Made by a program: the position numbers and the translations under genes. From an uncultured Collinsella sp. (GTDB taxonomy: Bacteria > Actinomycetota > Coriobacteriia > Coriobacteriales > Coriobacteriaceae), in the NCBI GenBank assembly GCA_902489955.1, contig CABUBY010000039.1, positions 1-14,666 on the forward strand: 14,666 nucleotides of DNA, written 5' to 3'. Every line of letters starts with the position of its first letter. Within the stretch, counting starts at the first letter, position 1. The notes under the pieces were generated by a model, which was given only the letters and a program-made list of their open reading frames with translations, was not told the origin of the DNA and searched no databases. This document shows positions 7,244 through 14,542 of this stretch, one piece after another.

Positions 7244-8629
7244 CTACGCCGTCAACGGCGCGGGCTCATGCGGCTCGCCGTTCAGCTCGACGATGACCTG
7301 CGTTCCCACGCCCTCCTGGGACTTCACGCGCATGCCGGAATCTTCTCCGTAAAAGAAATGGATGCGCTGAAGCACGTTGAAGAGCGCCAGGCCGCAACCT
7401 CGCTTGACGGAGCCGTCGGCGGTAATGCTCTCGGGCTCCTCCAGGCGATGTTGCTCAAACAGATGCGCGCAGACCTCTTCGCTCATACCGATGCCATCGT
7501 CCTCGACGATGATCTCCAAACCGTCATCGGTCTCGAAAGCCCTAACATGAATAGAAAGCGGCTCGGTCTCGCGCTGCGCATGCTTGATGCAGTTTTCGAG
7601 CAACGGCTGCAAGATAAACGGCGGCACCATGCAATCGCGCACCTCAAAGTCGATATCGACCGAGACGCGCAGACGGCCGTCGCCATAACGAGCCTGCATA
7701 AGATTGATATAGCGAGTGCCCTGTTCCACCTCGTGCTCGAGCGTGGTGAGCGTATCGGAATCAGAAAGCGTCTGACGATAGTAGTTGGAGAAGTCGATCA
7801 GCAGCGACCTGGCCTTGTCCGGCTCGGTACGTACGAGTGACACGATGGTGCTGATGGTGTTAAACAGAAAATGAGGATCGACCTGCGATTGCAAGGCGCG
7901 CAGCTCCACGCGGGCCGTAAGCTCGTCCTGGCGCTCAAGCTCAAAGCTCGCAAGCTGCGTGGAAATGAGGTCGGCAAAGCCCGAGGCAAGGGCCGTCTGG
8001 CGCATATCAATGCTGCTCAGGCGGGGATAGTACAGCTCGAGCGTACCCACGCAATGTCCGCGCACGGTAAGCGGCGCGACAATGCCGGCGCGCAGGCGGG
8101 GAAAATAGCCACCTGTCTCGGTCGAGGCATCGCGCGAGAACACGCTTTGCTCACCGCTGTTGATCACGTTGAGCGTAGTCCGCAGCACCACCGGGGTGCC
8201 CGCGGGGCATTTTGCCGAGTCCTCGCCCCAGCTTGCCAACACCTGCTTGCCGTCGGTAAAGCAGATGGCAGAGGCGATAGTTTCGGACAGGATGATCTTA
8301 GAGGCGCCCAGGGCAGCTTCGGGCGTAAGGCCGCGCGACGTGTAGGCGAATATTTTTGAAGCGATGGCGAGCGTGCGGTCGGTTGCGCTCGATGTGAGGT
8401 CGTCGGGAACGACAAAGACGTACGAGAAGAAGAAGCACAGCATGACCAAGCCGGCAATGACGACAACGGCCGGAACGGGATTGGGATTATCGGTTAGATC
8501 CCAGATGAGCAGCAGGATAAGCAGCGGAACGACAATACCGAGCAAAATGGCTTGAACCACATGCTGAGCGGTACGAAAGACCTTGGTAGAGTTGTAGCTC
8601 TTGCCCAGAATCAGCCTATTGAGATCCAC
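7244..8629 (-). CDS. LytS/YpdA-like sensor histidine kinase (second system)
   Basis: A 461-residue membrane sensor kinase with the same plan as the first: two hydrophobic helices (about 21-43 and 51-74), a GAF-like region (about 85-220), a phosphoacceptor helix with H253 in QVDPHFLFN and an HATPase domain with QPLLENCIKHA, DDGIGMS and GCGLALFNV. The usual asparagine before PHF is aspartate here. The frame stays open to an ATG at 8698, but that start precedes a terminator-like hairpin. An ATG at 8635 touches its Shine-Dalgarno with no spacer. AAGGAG stands six bases before the GTG at 8629, so I chose GTG. Other tools may give 8635 or 8698. The gene follows the amidohydrolase by about 120 bases on the same strand, suggesting it senses the substrate or product of that pathway. 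The GAF region and short external loop leave the ligand open. Confidence 0.9.
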   Translation of the reverse strand: MDLNRLILGKSYNSTKVFRTAQHVVQAILLGIVVPLLILLLIWDLTDNPNPVPAVVVIAGLVMLCFFFSYVFVVPDDLTSSATDRTLAIASKIFAYTSRGLTPEAALGASKIILSETIASAICFTDGKQVLASWGEDSAKCPAGTPVVLRTTLNVINSGEQSVFSRDASTETGGYFPRLRAGIVAPLTVRGHCVGTLELYYPRLSSIDMRQTALASGFADLISTQLASFELERQDELTARVELRALQSQVDPHFLFNTISTIVSLVRTEPDKARSLLIDFSNYYRQTLSDSDTLTTLEHEVEQGTRYINLMQARYGDGRLRVSVDIDFEVRDCMVPPFILQPLLENCIKHAQRETEPLSIHVRAFETDDGLEIIVEDDGIGMSEEVCAHLFEQHRLEEPESITADGSVKRGCGLALFNVLQRIHFFYGEDSGMRVKSQEGVGTQVIVELNGEPHEPAPLTA

Positions 8630-8635
8630 CGTCAT

Positions 8636-8641
8636 CTCCTT
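8636..8641 (-). promoter_or_regulatory. Ribosome-binding site deciding the second kinase start
   Basis: AAGGAG on the minus strand lies directly against an ATG (8633-8635) but six bases from a GTG (8627-8629). Normal spacing favours GTG. Confidence 0.6.
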
Positions 8642-8661
8642 CTTACCGACGCACCCCATAG

Positions 8662-8688
8662 CAATAAAGAGGGCCGCAAGCGACCCTC
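8662..8688 (-). terminator. Hairpin between the amidohydrolase and second kinase
   Basis: On the minus strand, GAGGG plus GCG/CGC-type pairing forms a nine-position stem with one mismatch and a two- to four-base loop, followed by a partly T-rich TCTTTATT. It probably ends or attenuates the highly expressed amidohydrolase message, letting a fraction of transcripts continue into the kinase and regulator. Confidence 0.5.
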
Positions 8689-8747
8689 TCCATTGCATTA
8701 TGCAATCAAATACTGTGTTTTACATCAAGCCATCGATGAACGGTAGC

Positions 8748-10025
8748 TTAGGCGCTGTACTTGTTTGCCTCGCCGAAGGTGCCGCCCTCGACAATCCAGC
8801 CGTCCTTCATGATGACGTCCATGTTGTCGGTGTTGAGCACGTGGATGTCGGCGGCGACGTCACCGTTGACGACCAGCAGGTCGGCGCACTTGCCGGCCTC
8901 GATGGAACCGGTCTCGTCCTCGATGTGGCACATCTTGGCACCGTTGAGGGTGGCACAGGTGATGGTCTCGACCGGGGTGAAGCCGATCTTGTCGACGAAC
9001 TCGTACATCTCCTCGATGGAGCAGGTGCCGTACGGGGTGACGAAGGAGAAGGAGTCGGAGCCGATCGTCATGACGACGCCGCGCTTCTTGGCCTCGCGCA
9101 GGCAGTCGTAGTTGCGCTGCAGCTCCTTCTCGACCAGGGTGCCCTCGTACTTGTCGTGCAGCTCGGGAACGTAGACGGGCGGATAGGTGGCGTACCAGGT
9201 GGGCAGGAAGGCGATCGTCGGGGTGAAGAAGGTGCCCTGCTCGGCCATGAGGTCCATGGTGCGCTCATCGATATCGAAGCCGTGAATCAGCTGCTCGCAG
9301 CCAAAGCGGACGGAGTCGTAGGCAGCGGCGTGGTTGTTGTAGCAGTGGCTCCACACGGGGATGCCGACCATCTTTGCCTCTTCGACCACGGCCTGGATCT
9401 CCTCGGAGCAATAGTGCTGGTCGCGGCCGGAGTCCCAGCGCCAGATGCCGCCACCGGTAGCCCAGATCTTGATGGCATCGGGGTTCTCGCGCAGGCGACG
9501 ACGGACGGCCTTGCGCAGATCCCAAGGACCGTCGACCTGATCGCCCCAGGGGTGCGATTCCTTGTTGAGCTCCTGGCTGCAGTGGTGGGAGTCGCCGTGG
9601 CCGGCAACGCGGCAGAAGCCAAGGCCGGTGGCCAGAACGCGCGGGCCCTTAAAGACGCCCTTGTCGATGCAGTCACGGATCTGGATACCAAAGCGGCCGA
9701 TCTCGCAGACGGTGGTGAGGCCGTGGGTGAGGCAGTCGTAGGCTTGCTTGACGGCGACGGCCTGCTTCTCGAGGAGCGGCTGCATGACCCAGTCGGTGTC
9801 ATCATCGGTCAAGTTGCCCGAGAAGTGCAGGTGGGTGTCGATCAGGCCGGGAAGGACGGTCTTGCCGGCGGCGTCGATGACCTCAACGCCCTCGGGAAGG
9901 TCCTGCATGGCGCCGGCGTACTCGATCTTGCCGTTGTCGTCGACGAGAACGAGGGAGTTCTCGACCGGCTCGGCACCGGTACCGTCGATGAGCTTGCCGC
10001 CAACGATTGCATACTTAGTGGACAT
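8748..10025 (-). CDS. Metal-dependent amidohydrolase (imidazolonepropionase/prolidase-like)
   Basis: A 425-residue TIM-barrel amidohydrolase. Metal-site residues are visible in the order expected for the binuclear group: H65 and H67 in DTHLHF, K186 in IKIWATGGG (the lysine that is usually carboxylated), H227 in WSHCYN, H248 in IHGFD and D324 in GSDSF. A short N-terminal beta segment and the C-terminal GSIEAGKCADLLVV are typical of the imidazolonepropionase-related and Xaa-Pro dipeptidase-like (M38) branch. The reaction is probably hydrolysis of a C-N bond in a cyclic amide or an acyl/dipeptide substrate; the exact substrate is unknown. The ATG at 10025 has a near-perfect AAGGAGG site. It follows an amino-acid permease by 131 bases and precedes a sensor-regulator pair. 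Its codons end strongly in G or C, as in a highly expressed gene. It is not obviously HutI, since no other hut gene is nearby. Confidence 0.88.
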   Translation of the reverse strand: MSTKYAIVGGKLIDGTGAEPVENSLVLVDDNGKIEYAGAMQDLPEGVEVIDAAGKTVLPGLIDTHLHFSGNLTDDDTDWVMQPLLEKQAVAVKQAYDCLTHGLTTVCEIGRFGIQIRDCIDKGVFKGPRVLATGLGFCRVAGHGDSHHCSQELNKESHPWGDQVDGPWDLRKAVRRRLRENPDAIKIWATGGGIWRWDSGRDQHYCSEEIQAVVEEAKMVGIPVWSHCYNNHAAAYDSVRFGCEQLIHGFDIDERTMDLMAEQGTFFTPTIAFLPTWYATYPPVYVPELHDKYEGTLVEKELQRNYDCLREAKKRGVVMTIGSDSFSFVTPYGTCSIEEMYEFVDKIGFTPVETITCATLNGAKMCHIEDETGSIEAGKCADLLVVNGDVAADIHVLNTDNMDVIMKDGWIVEGGTFGEANKYSA

Positions 10026-10108
10026 GGTTCCTCCTTATGGATCCATATAGTGGGCGAGGCCGTGTTGGGTTAAGGCCTCACAAAGCTACCCAAGTGGCGC
10101 CGGGTTCG

Positions 10109-10135
10109 GTGCGCGGAAGAGAGGGGCCCGCGCAC
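10109..10135 (-). repeat. Hairpin between permease and amidohydrolase
   Basis: A perfect eight-base inverted repeat, GTGCGCGG/CCGCGCAC, with an eleven-base loop. There is no T-run after it on the minus strand, so it is more likely a message-stabilising or processing hairpin than a terminator. The rest of 10026-10156 holds a TATATG at about 20 bases before the amidohydrolase ATG but no clear -35 box. Confidence 0.45.
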
Positions 10136-10156
10136 CTGATCCGCCCCGGCTCGGCG

Positions 10157-11608
10157 TTACTTTTTGCGGGAATTGGTGAAGGCCATGAGAGCCAGGCCGA
10201 CGGCCAGCCAGCCGATCACGATGCTCCACTCCACCATGTTGAGGGAGGCGGGAGAGAACGGAATCACGAGCAGGCCGATGATGATAGCGCAGGCAGCGAT
10301 AGCGAGGCCGATGCCAAACTTGCCGCCGGGCACCTCGTAGGGACGAGGCAGGTCAGGCTCGGTGAAGCGCATGCGCAGGCAAGCGAGGGCGACCATGCCG
10401 CAGGAGAAGATGAAGGCGAGAGCCGACACGTTGGTCAGAGGGATGAGCATGTTCTTGCCCAGGAACGGACCGACGACGGTGATGACACCCAGGACGACGC
10501 AGGCGAGCTTGGGGGCGCCGGACTTGGGGTCGACCTCGGCGAACTGCTCGGGCAGCTGGCCCTTGCGGCCCATGGCGAGCATGATGCGGCTCGTGGCGCC
10601 GTAGAAGGAGTTCATCGGGCCCATGGGTCCAAGCGTGGCGATGACGAGCATGGCCAGGTACAGGAGCATGTTGATGCCCTTGAGGCAGGCGAGCGCGGGA
10701 ACCGGACTCTTAACGAACTCATGCCAGTCGAGGATGGTGCCAAACGAGTAGATACAGACCATGTAGAAGCCGCCGGCGGCCAGCAGTGCCAGGGAGATGA
10801 TCTTGCCGAACTTGTTCCAGTTGAGGCCCTCGGCTGCTTCCTCAGCCTGCTGAGGAATGGTGTCGAAGCCGGCGTAGAAGAACGGGGTCAGTACCAGGAC
10901 CGACACGATGCCGGCGAACAGGCTGGTGCTCTCGGTAGCGGCCTTGCCGCCGCCAGCGCCGGTAACCTGGGAGAACACGGGCATGGCGTTGTCCGGCGAG
11001 CCGGTGAACAGTGAGACACCCATGGCGAGCAGCATGCCGCAGAGCAGGGCCTTGGTCAGGAAGGCCTGGAGCTTGGCAGCCGAGCTGGCGCCGCGGAAGT
11101 TGAGGAAGATGACGTAGACTGCAAAGCCGAGCGCGATCAGCGTCGGGAACAGGTAAACGTCGGCGCCCAGGATGGTGTAGAGCTTGACGGCGCGCAGCCA
11201 CTCAAGACCGGGCAGGCTGCCGAACATCTCGGACACGAGGGTCGAAATGGCGATGGCCTCCCATGGGCACAGGATGCCGTTGCCCAGGGCCAAAAGCCAT
11301 CCGGTGATGTAGCTCAGCGTACGGCCAAAGCTACGATCGACATACTCGACGATGCCGCCCGAGATGGGAATAGCAGCCGTGAGCTCACCGAAAACAGCTC
11401 CGACGGGCACGAGGAAGATTGCACCCAAGAGGAATGCGATCATAGCGGGAACGGGACCGCCGCCCACGACCATCCAGTCGCCGACCTGCAGAACCCAACC
11501 GGTACCGATGATGGCACCAAAGCCGATGGTGAAGAAGTTCCAGAGCGAAAGCGTTTTCTTCATGCCGCCGTTATCCTCGACTGCAACTTCTGCGTTCTTG
11601 TCCGCCAT
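10157..11608 (-). CDS. APC-superfamily amino-acid permease
   Basis: A 483-residue polytopic membrane protein with about twelve hydrophobic helices. The first helix carries FTIGFGAIIGTGW, the glycine-rich substrate-binding stretch of the amino acid-polyamine-organocation superfamily, and the next conserved region is GELTAAIPISGGIVEYV near residue 75. It imports or exchanges an amino acid or related amine across the cytoplasmic membrane; the substrate cannot be fixed from sequence. The ATG at 11608 follows AAGGAGG with a six-base spacer. It is the first of four same-strand genes (permease, amidohydrolase, kinase, regulator), so its substrate may be what the amidohydrolase splits. Codons are strongly G/C-ending like those of the amidohydrolase, suggesting high expression. 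The C-terminus ends in a basic NSRKK, which is a normal cytoplasmic tail. Confidence 0.92.
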   Translation of the reverse strand: MADKNAEVAVEDNGGMKKTLSLWNFFTIGFGAIIGTGWVLQVGDWMVVGGGPVPAMIAFLLGAIFLVPVGAVFGELTAAIPISGGIVEYVDRSFGRTLSYITGWLLALGNGILCPWEAIAISTLVSEMFGSLPGLEWLRAVKLYTILGADVYLFPTLIALGFAVYVIFLNFRGASSAAKLQAFLTKALLCGMLLAMGVSLFTGSPDNAMPVFSQVTGAGGGKAATESTSLFAGIVSVLVLTPFFYAGFDTIPQQAEEAAEGLNWNKFGKIISLALLAAGGFYMVCIYSFGTILDWHEFVKSPVPALACLKGINMLLYLAMLVIATLGPMGPMNSFYGATSRIMLAMGRKGQLPEQFAEVDPKSGAPKLACVVLGVITVVGPFLGKNMLIPLTNVSALAFIFSCGMVALACLRMRFTEPDLPRPYEVPGGKFGIGLAIAACAIIIGLLVIPFSPASLNMVEWSIVIGWLAVGLALMAFTNSRKK

Positions 11609-11962
11609 TGTTCCCCTCCTTTCCTGTTTGACGCCCTTGGCGTCACCCCTTGCGCGGTCCGTTTTGCCGCGCGCTTTTATTCCATGGCTTTAAGATACGG
11701 CCTTGGCGCAGCAGCGCCGCTCGCAGCTCGACCGAAGGCAGAACTGCAAAACGAGCGGCACCGTTTTTGGGACGAACGGCGGGAGACGTCATTCGTCTTG
11801 GACGCTTTCATCTTGTCTGCTTTTGAATACCTGTTGCCGTGGCGCTTGGCGCGCGGCGCGGCAACGTTCATACCATTTGTCAGGCTTTTGGCGCACATAC
11901 CCATGTGTCGTGCATCTTTTTATGTAGGATAGATAAGTTACACATGAGGCAAGGTGATTCGA
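11609..11962. other. 354-bp divergent intergenic region
   Basis: This separates the minus-strand permease from the plus-strand peptidase and must contain both promoters. Visible elements are a GACGCC-CTT-GGCGTC hairpin (11630-11644) in the permease leader, a GCGCGG/CCGCGC hairpin (11652-11672) followed by CTTTT on the plus strand, and a GACGAA/TTCGTC inverted repeat near 11772-11800. TAGGAT at 11925-11930 is a possible -10 for the peptidase, but no -35 box stands out. Short open frames here look like chance. Confidence 0.5.
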
Positions 11963-12964
11963 ATGGCATACGGATACAATGACGGCGACCAACGGCCACA
12001 AAGTGTGCGCCTTGCCGGCCGCACCACGCCAACGCCCAGAAGCACCTCCGACAACGACAACCCGCAGCGCCCCCAAGGGCAGCCCGGGGCTTCTTCGCGG
12101 CAACAAAGCCGTACCGTGCAGCAGTCAGACCGCGTGAGCACGAGCGCACGCCAACGCCAGACCGACACATCGCAGCCACGCCGCTACGATCGTCGTAAGA
12201 CCGACTACTACGTCAAGCGCTCCTTTTCGCGACCTCAACGCGATCGCGGCAATTCCGCCCCTCGCTCCGCGTCGCGCACCACAAGCCATGCGCTTCCGGC
12301 CCGCCGCCTACGCCTTGCGCTTTGCTCCATTGCCGCCTGCCTCGTCTTTGTGTTTTTGGGATCCTGCATCTCCCACGGATCAGCCGGTCTTGAGCCCACT
12401 GCCGAGGACAGGCTGCTTAAAGCTCCCGTCGCGCCCGGTTACTCCTTTGCGTTCTCGACCCCACGCTCGCAATGGCAGGCCGGCACCATGCCCCACATCT
12501 ACCAAATTGACCCCGCATGGTCGGAGCTGCCCTATGCCGGTGGCACTATTCGCGAAAACGCTTGCGGTCCCACTTGCCTCACCATGGTCTATATCTTTAA
12601 GACCGGCCACGCCGATAAGACGCCGGTCGATATATGCGCACTGGCCGAAGCCGGCAACTACGCCCCCACTGGTGCCACCGAGTGGTCGTTTATGACAGGC
12701 GGTGCGTGGCAGCTGGGGCTCAACGGAACACAGCTCTATAACGATCGCGAATCGATTACCCAAGCACTTCGCTCGGGTGCGCCCGTCATCGCCGCAGTGC
12801 GCCCCGGTACGTTTACCAACGTAGGCCACTACATCGTGCTCTACGGCATCGACGATGCCAACCAGATTGGCGTCTACGACCCCAACTCGGCCAGCCGCAG
12901 CGCCCGCCGTTGGGGCGTCGTAGAGGTCCTCAACGAAGTCGAAGCCATGTGGGCCTACTACTAG
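11963..12964 (+). CDS. Membrane-anchored C39-like cysteine peptidase
   Basis: A 333-residue protein with three parts. Residues 1-112 are a polar tail rich in Q, R, S, T and P, probably disordered and cytoplasmic. One hydrophobic helix follows (about 115-135), ending in FLGSC, which also resembles a lipobox, but the long preceding tail makes a lipoprotein unlikely. The outer part is a papain-like C39_2-type domain with a possible oxyanion Q181, catalytic C201 in NACGPTCLT, H289 in VGHYIVLYGID and D306 in YDPNS. Such domains cleave peptides or peptide cross-links outside the membrane; the target is unknown. An in-frame GTG lies at 11954, but AAGGTG six bases before the ATG at 11963 supports the ATG. 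It is the only plus-strand gene and runs toward carbamate kinase. It is not part of an ABC exporter, unlike bacteriocin C39 peptidases. Confidence 0.85.
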   Translation: MAYGYNDGDQRPQSVRLAGRTTPTPRSTSDNDNPQRPQGQPGASSRQQSRTVQQSDRVSTSARQRQTDTSQPRRYDRRKTDYYVKRSFSRPQRDRGNSAPRSASRTTSHALPARRLRLALCSIAACLVFVFLGSCISHGSAGLEPTAEDRLLKAPVAPGYSFAFSTPRSQWQAGTMPHIYQIDPAWSELPYAGGTIRENACGPTCLTMVYIFKTGHADKTPVDICALAEAGNYAPTGATEWSFMTGGAWQLGLNGTQLYNDRESITQALRSGAPVIAAVRPGTFTNVGHYIVLYGIDDANQIGVYDPNSASRSARRWGVVEVLNEVEAMWAYY

Positions 12965-13041
12965 TCATTGGGGACAGACTTAAATGAATGGTCATTGGGG
13001 ACGCTCTTGTTTGACTAGTCGTTTAAGAACGTCCCTAATGA
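12964..13041. repeat. REP-like palindromic repeat
   Basis: GTCATTGGGGAC occurs twice in direct orientation (12964-12975 allowing for its first base, and 12991-13002) and once inverted as CGTCCCTAATGA (13030-13041). The second and inverted copies bound a 50-bp near-palindrome (12992-13041) exactly centred on GACTAGTC (13013-13020), with TCTT/AAGA between. The arms differ at a single position that would be a G.U pair in RNA. It resembles the repeats left by REP-associated tyrosine transposases, but no such gene is present; that link is an inference. Confidence 0.7.
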
Positions 13042-13057
13042 CTAGGTGAATAGCAGA

Positions 13058-13087
13058 AGCCCCGCAGTCGGAGCGGACTGCGGGGCT
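13058..13087. terminator. Twelve-base-pair hairpin between convergent genes
   Basis: AGCCCCGCAGTC and GACTGCGGGGCT form a perfect twelve-base stem with a six-base loop. It lies between the plus-strand peptidase (stop 12964) and minus-strand carbamate kinase (stop 13153), so it can serve both. T-runs are weak on both sides, slightly better after it on the minus strand (TTCTGCTATTC). Confidence 0.6.
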
Positions 13088-13152
13088 CATGAAGAGAGGC
13101 TAGTTTGTGGGCGCTTTGCCTGGCGCCCACGAGAGAGGCAACAGAGTAGAGA

Positions 13153-14115
13153 CTACTCGTGGATGCGGGTACCGGAGAGGCCGGCCATGGTCTCGGCGGC
13201 CTTGTCCAGAGCGCCGATGATGCAGGTGCGGCCCTTGCGGGAACGGGCGAACTTGATGGCAGCGCGGACCTTGGGCTCCATGGAACCCTTGCCGAACTGG
13301 CCCTCGTCGGCCAGGCGCTCGGCCTCGTCGGCGGTGAGGTCCTCGAGCTCCTCCTGGTTGGGCTTGCCAAAGTTGATGGCAACATGCTCAACGGCGGTCA
13401 GCAGGAACAGAACGTCGGCGTCGCAGTCCTCGGCCAGCAGCTCGCCGCCCAGGTCCTTGTCGATGACGGCGGGAACGCCCTTGTAGCAGCCCTTGTTCTC
13501 GTAGTCGCGGACGACGGGGATGCCGCCGCCACCGCAGGCGATGACGATGAACTCGTTGTCGAGCAGGTTGAGGATGGAGTCGGCCTCGACGATCTTCTTG
13601 GGATCGGGGGAGGCGACGACGCGACGCCAGCCGCGGCCGGAATCCTCGACGAAGACCTTGGAGGGATCCTCGGCCATGAACTCCTTGGCCTGCTCCTCGG
13701 TGTAGAAGGGGCCGATCGGCTTGGTCGGGTTCTTGAACGCGGGATCATCCGGGTCGCACTCAATCTGGGTGACGACGGTGGCGGCGTGCCAACGCTTATA
13801 GCGCTTGTGCATCTCGCGGCCGATGCCCTGCTGCAGGTGATAACCAATGTAGCCCTGGGACATGGCGCCGCACTCGGGCAGCGGCATCTCGGGGGTACCG
13901 ATGGCATCGTGGGCAGCGGCGAAGGCGTTCTGGATCATGCCGACCTGCGGGCCGTTGCCGTGGGTGATGATGATCTCGTTACCCTGCTCGATGAGACCGA
14001 GGAGAGCGTGGGCGGTGTTGCTCACGGCCTCGATCTGCTCGACGGGGTTGTTGCCGAGGGCGTTGCCGCCAAGGGCGACGACAATACGATCGGGCTTGCC
14101 AAGAGGCTTAGACAT
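13153..14115 (-). CDS. arcC: Carbamate kinase
   Basis: A 320-residue carbamate kinase, which reversibly transfers phosphate from carbamoyl phosphate to ADP and yields ATP, CO2 and ammonia in the cytoplasm. The family signatures are clear: IVVALGGNALG near residue 11, ITHGNGPQVG near 50, a KPIGPFYTEEQA stretch near 130 and IACGGGGIPV near 195. The length is normal. The open frame reaches an ATG at 14151, but the ATG at 14115 has AGAAAGGA eight bases upstream and begins with the conserved domain, so I chose it. The gene stands alone here: no arginine deiminase, ornithine carbamoyltransferase or ureide enzyme is adjacent. Codon use is strongly biased to G/C-ending codons, as in the permease and amidohydrolase. 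Whether it supplies ATP from arginine, agmatine, purine or another ureide route is open. Confidence 0.95.
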   Translation of the reverse strand: MSKPLGKPDRIVVALGGNALGNNPVEQIEAVSNTAHALLGLIEQGNEIIITHGNGPQVGMIQNAFAAAHDAIGTPEMPLPECGAMSQGYIGYHLQQGIGREMHKRYKRWHAATVVTQIECDPDDPAFKNPTKPIGPFYTEEQAKEFMAEDPSKVFVEDSGRGWRRVVASPDPKKIVEADSILNLLDNEFIVIACGGGGIPVVRDYENKGCYKGVPAVIDKDLGGELLAEDCDADVLFLLTAVEHVAINFGKPNQEELEDLTADEAERLADEGQFGKGSMEPKVRAAIKFARSRKGRTCIIGALDKAAETMAGLSGTRIHE

Positions 14116-14470
14116 TGCTGGAATCCTTTCTGTAAAAGGCCTACAACCCATTAATAACCCGCGTCCGTGCGATACGCGAGTTTATTAAGGTTTATATTCT
14201 CTTTATCGCTCATTTTATTCATTTTGAAAATAGCGGAACGGTGAACGGTCGTTTTTGTCCGCTCAGCGTACAGAACACCAGCTCAGACATATCTACGCCA
14301 TTTACGTGCAACTTTATTTAAATGCAGCGAGGATTATGTCGGATTATGCAAACTACATCTCTGCTAAACACAAAACGGACAGCGCAATATCTTACTCGCG
14401 CTATACGAGATTCTATGCACTTATAAGTCGAGTATGCACCCCTGCAAAAACAAGGGGCTTTTCATCCAGC
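14116..14470. other. A+T-rich region upstream of carbamate kinase
   Basis: This gene-free stretch is distinctly A+T-rich between about 14150 and 14470. It holds TATAAA on the minus strand at 14196-14191 as a possible -10, without a good -35. TCATTTT is repeated at 14210-14216 and 14219-14225, and a tandem heptamer GAACGGT occurs at 14236-14249. It is the only place for carbamate kinase control elements. No tRNA or convincing small gene was recognised; the longest frame (132 codons at 14255-14653) runs through the inverted repeats and has no family signature. Confidence 0.45.
14439..14463 (+). terminator. Weak plus-strand hairpin with T-run
   Basis: CCCCT/AGGGG with a nine-base loop, followed by CTTTTC. 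If real it would end a plus-strand transcript starting in the A+T-rich region. The stem is only five base pairs. Confidence 0.3.
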
Positions 14471-14542
14471 ATAAGGAATAAAGAAGGGCTCCGAAAAGGC
14501 GGCAACAGCCAAGTCCCCCATCCATCCCCAAAGTGGCGCGAG

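Noticed and set aside
8748..10025. Assignment as histidine-degradation HutI
   Set aside because: The fold is related, but no other histidine-utilisation gene is near and the sequence fits a broader amidohydrolase branch.
8601..10073. 490-codon plus-strand open frame opposite the amidohydrolase
   Set aside because: It lies opposite a gene with clear active-site motifs and arises from that gene's G/C-ending codons. Its translation is low-complexity V/D/G/A-rich.
10037..11014. 325-codon plus-strand open frame opposite the permease
   Set aside because: The translation is a polar G/E/D/H/R-rich run with no family signature, and the minus strand is a clear transporter.
11677..11932. Short open frames on both strands of the permease-peptidase gap
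   Set aside because: They overlap each other on opposite strands, have no motif, and probably reflect chance in promoter DNA.
12964..13041. CRISPR-like repeat array
   Set aside because: Only two direct copies with a 27-base period and one inverted copy; the layout is palindromic and not a repeat-spacer array.
13159..14154. 331-codon plus-strand open frame opposite carbamate kinase
   Set aside because: Same codon-bias artefact; the minus strand encodes a well-recognised kinase.
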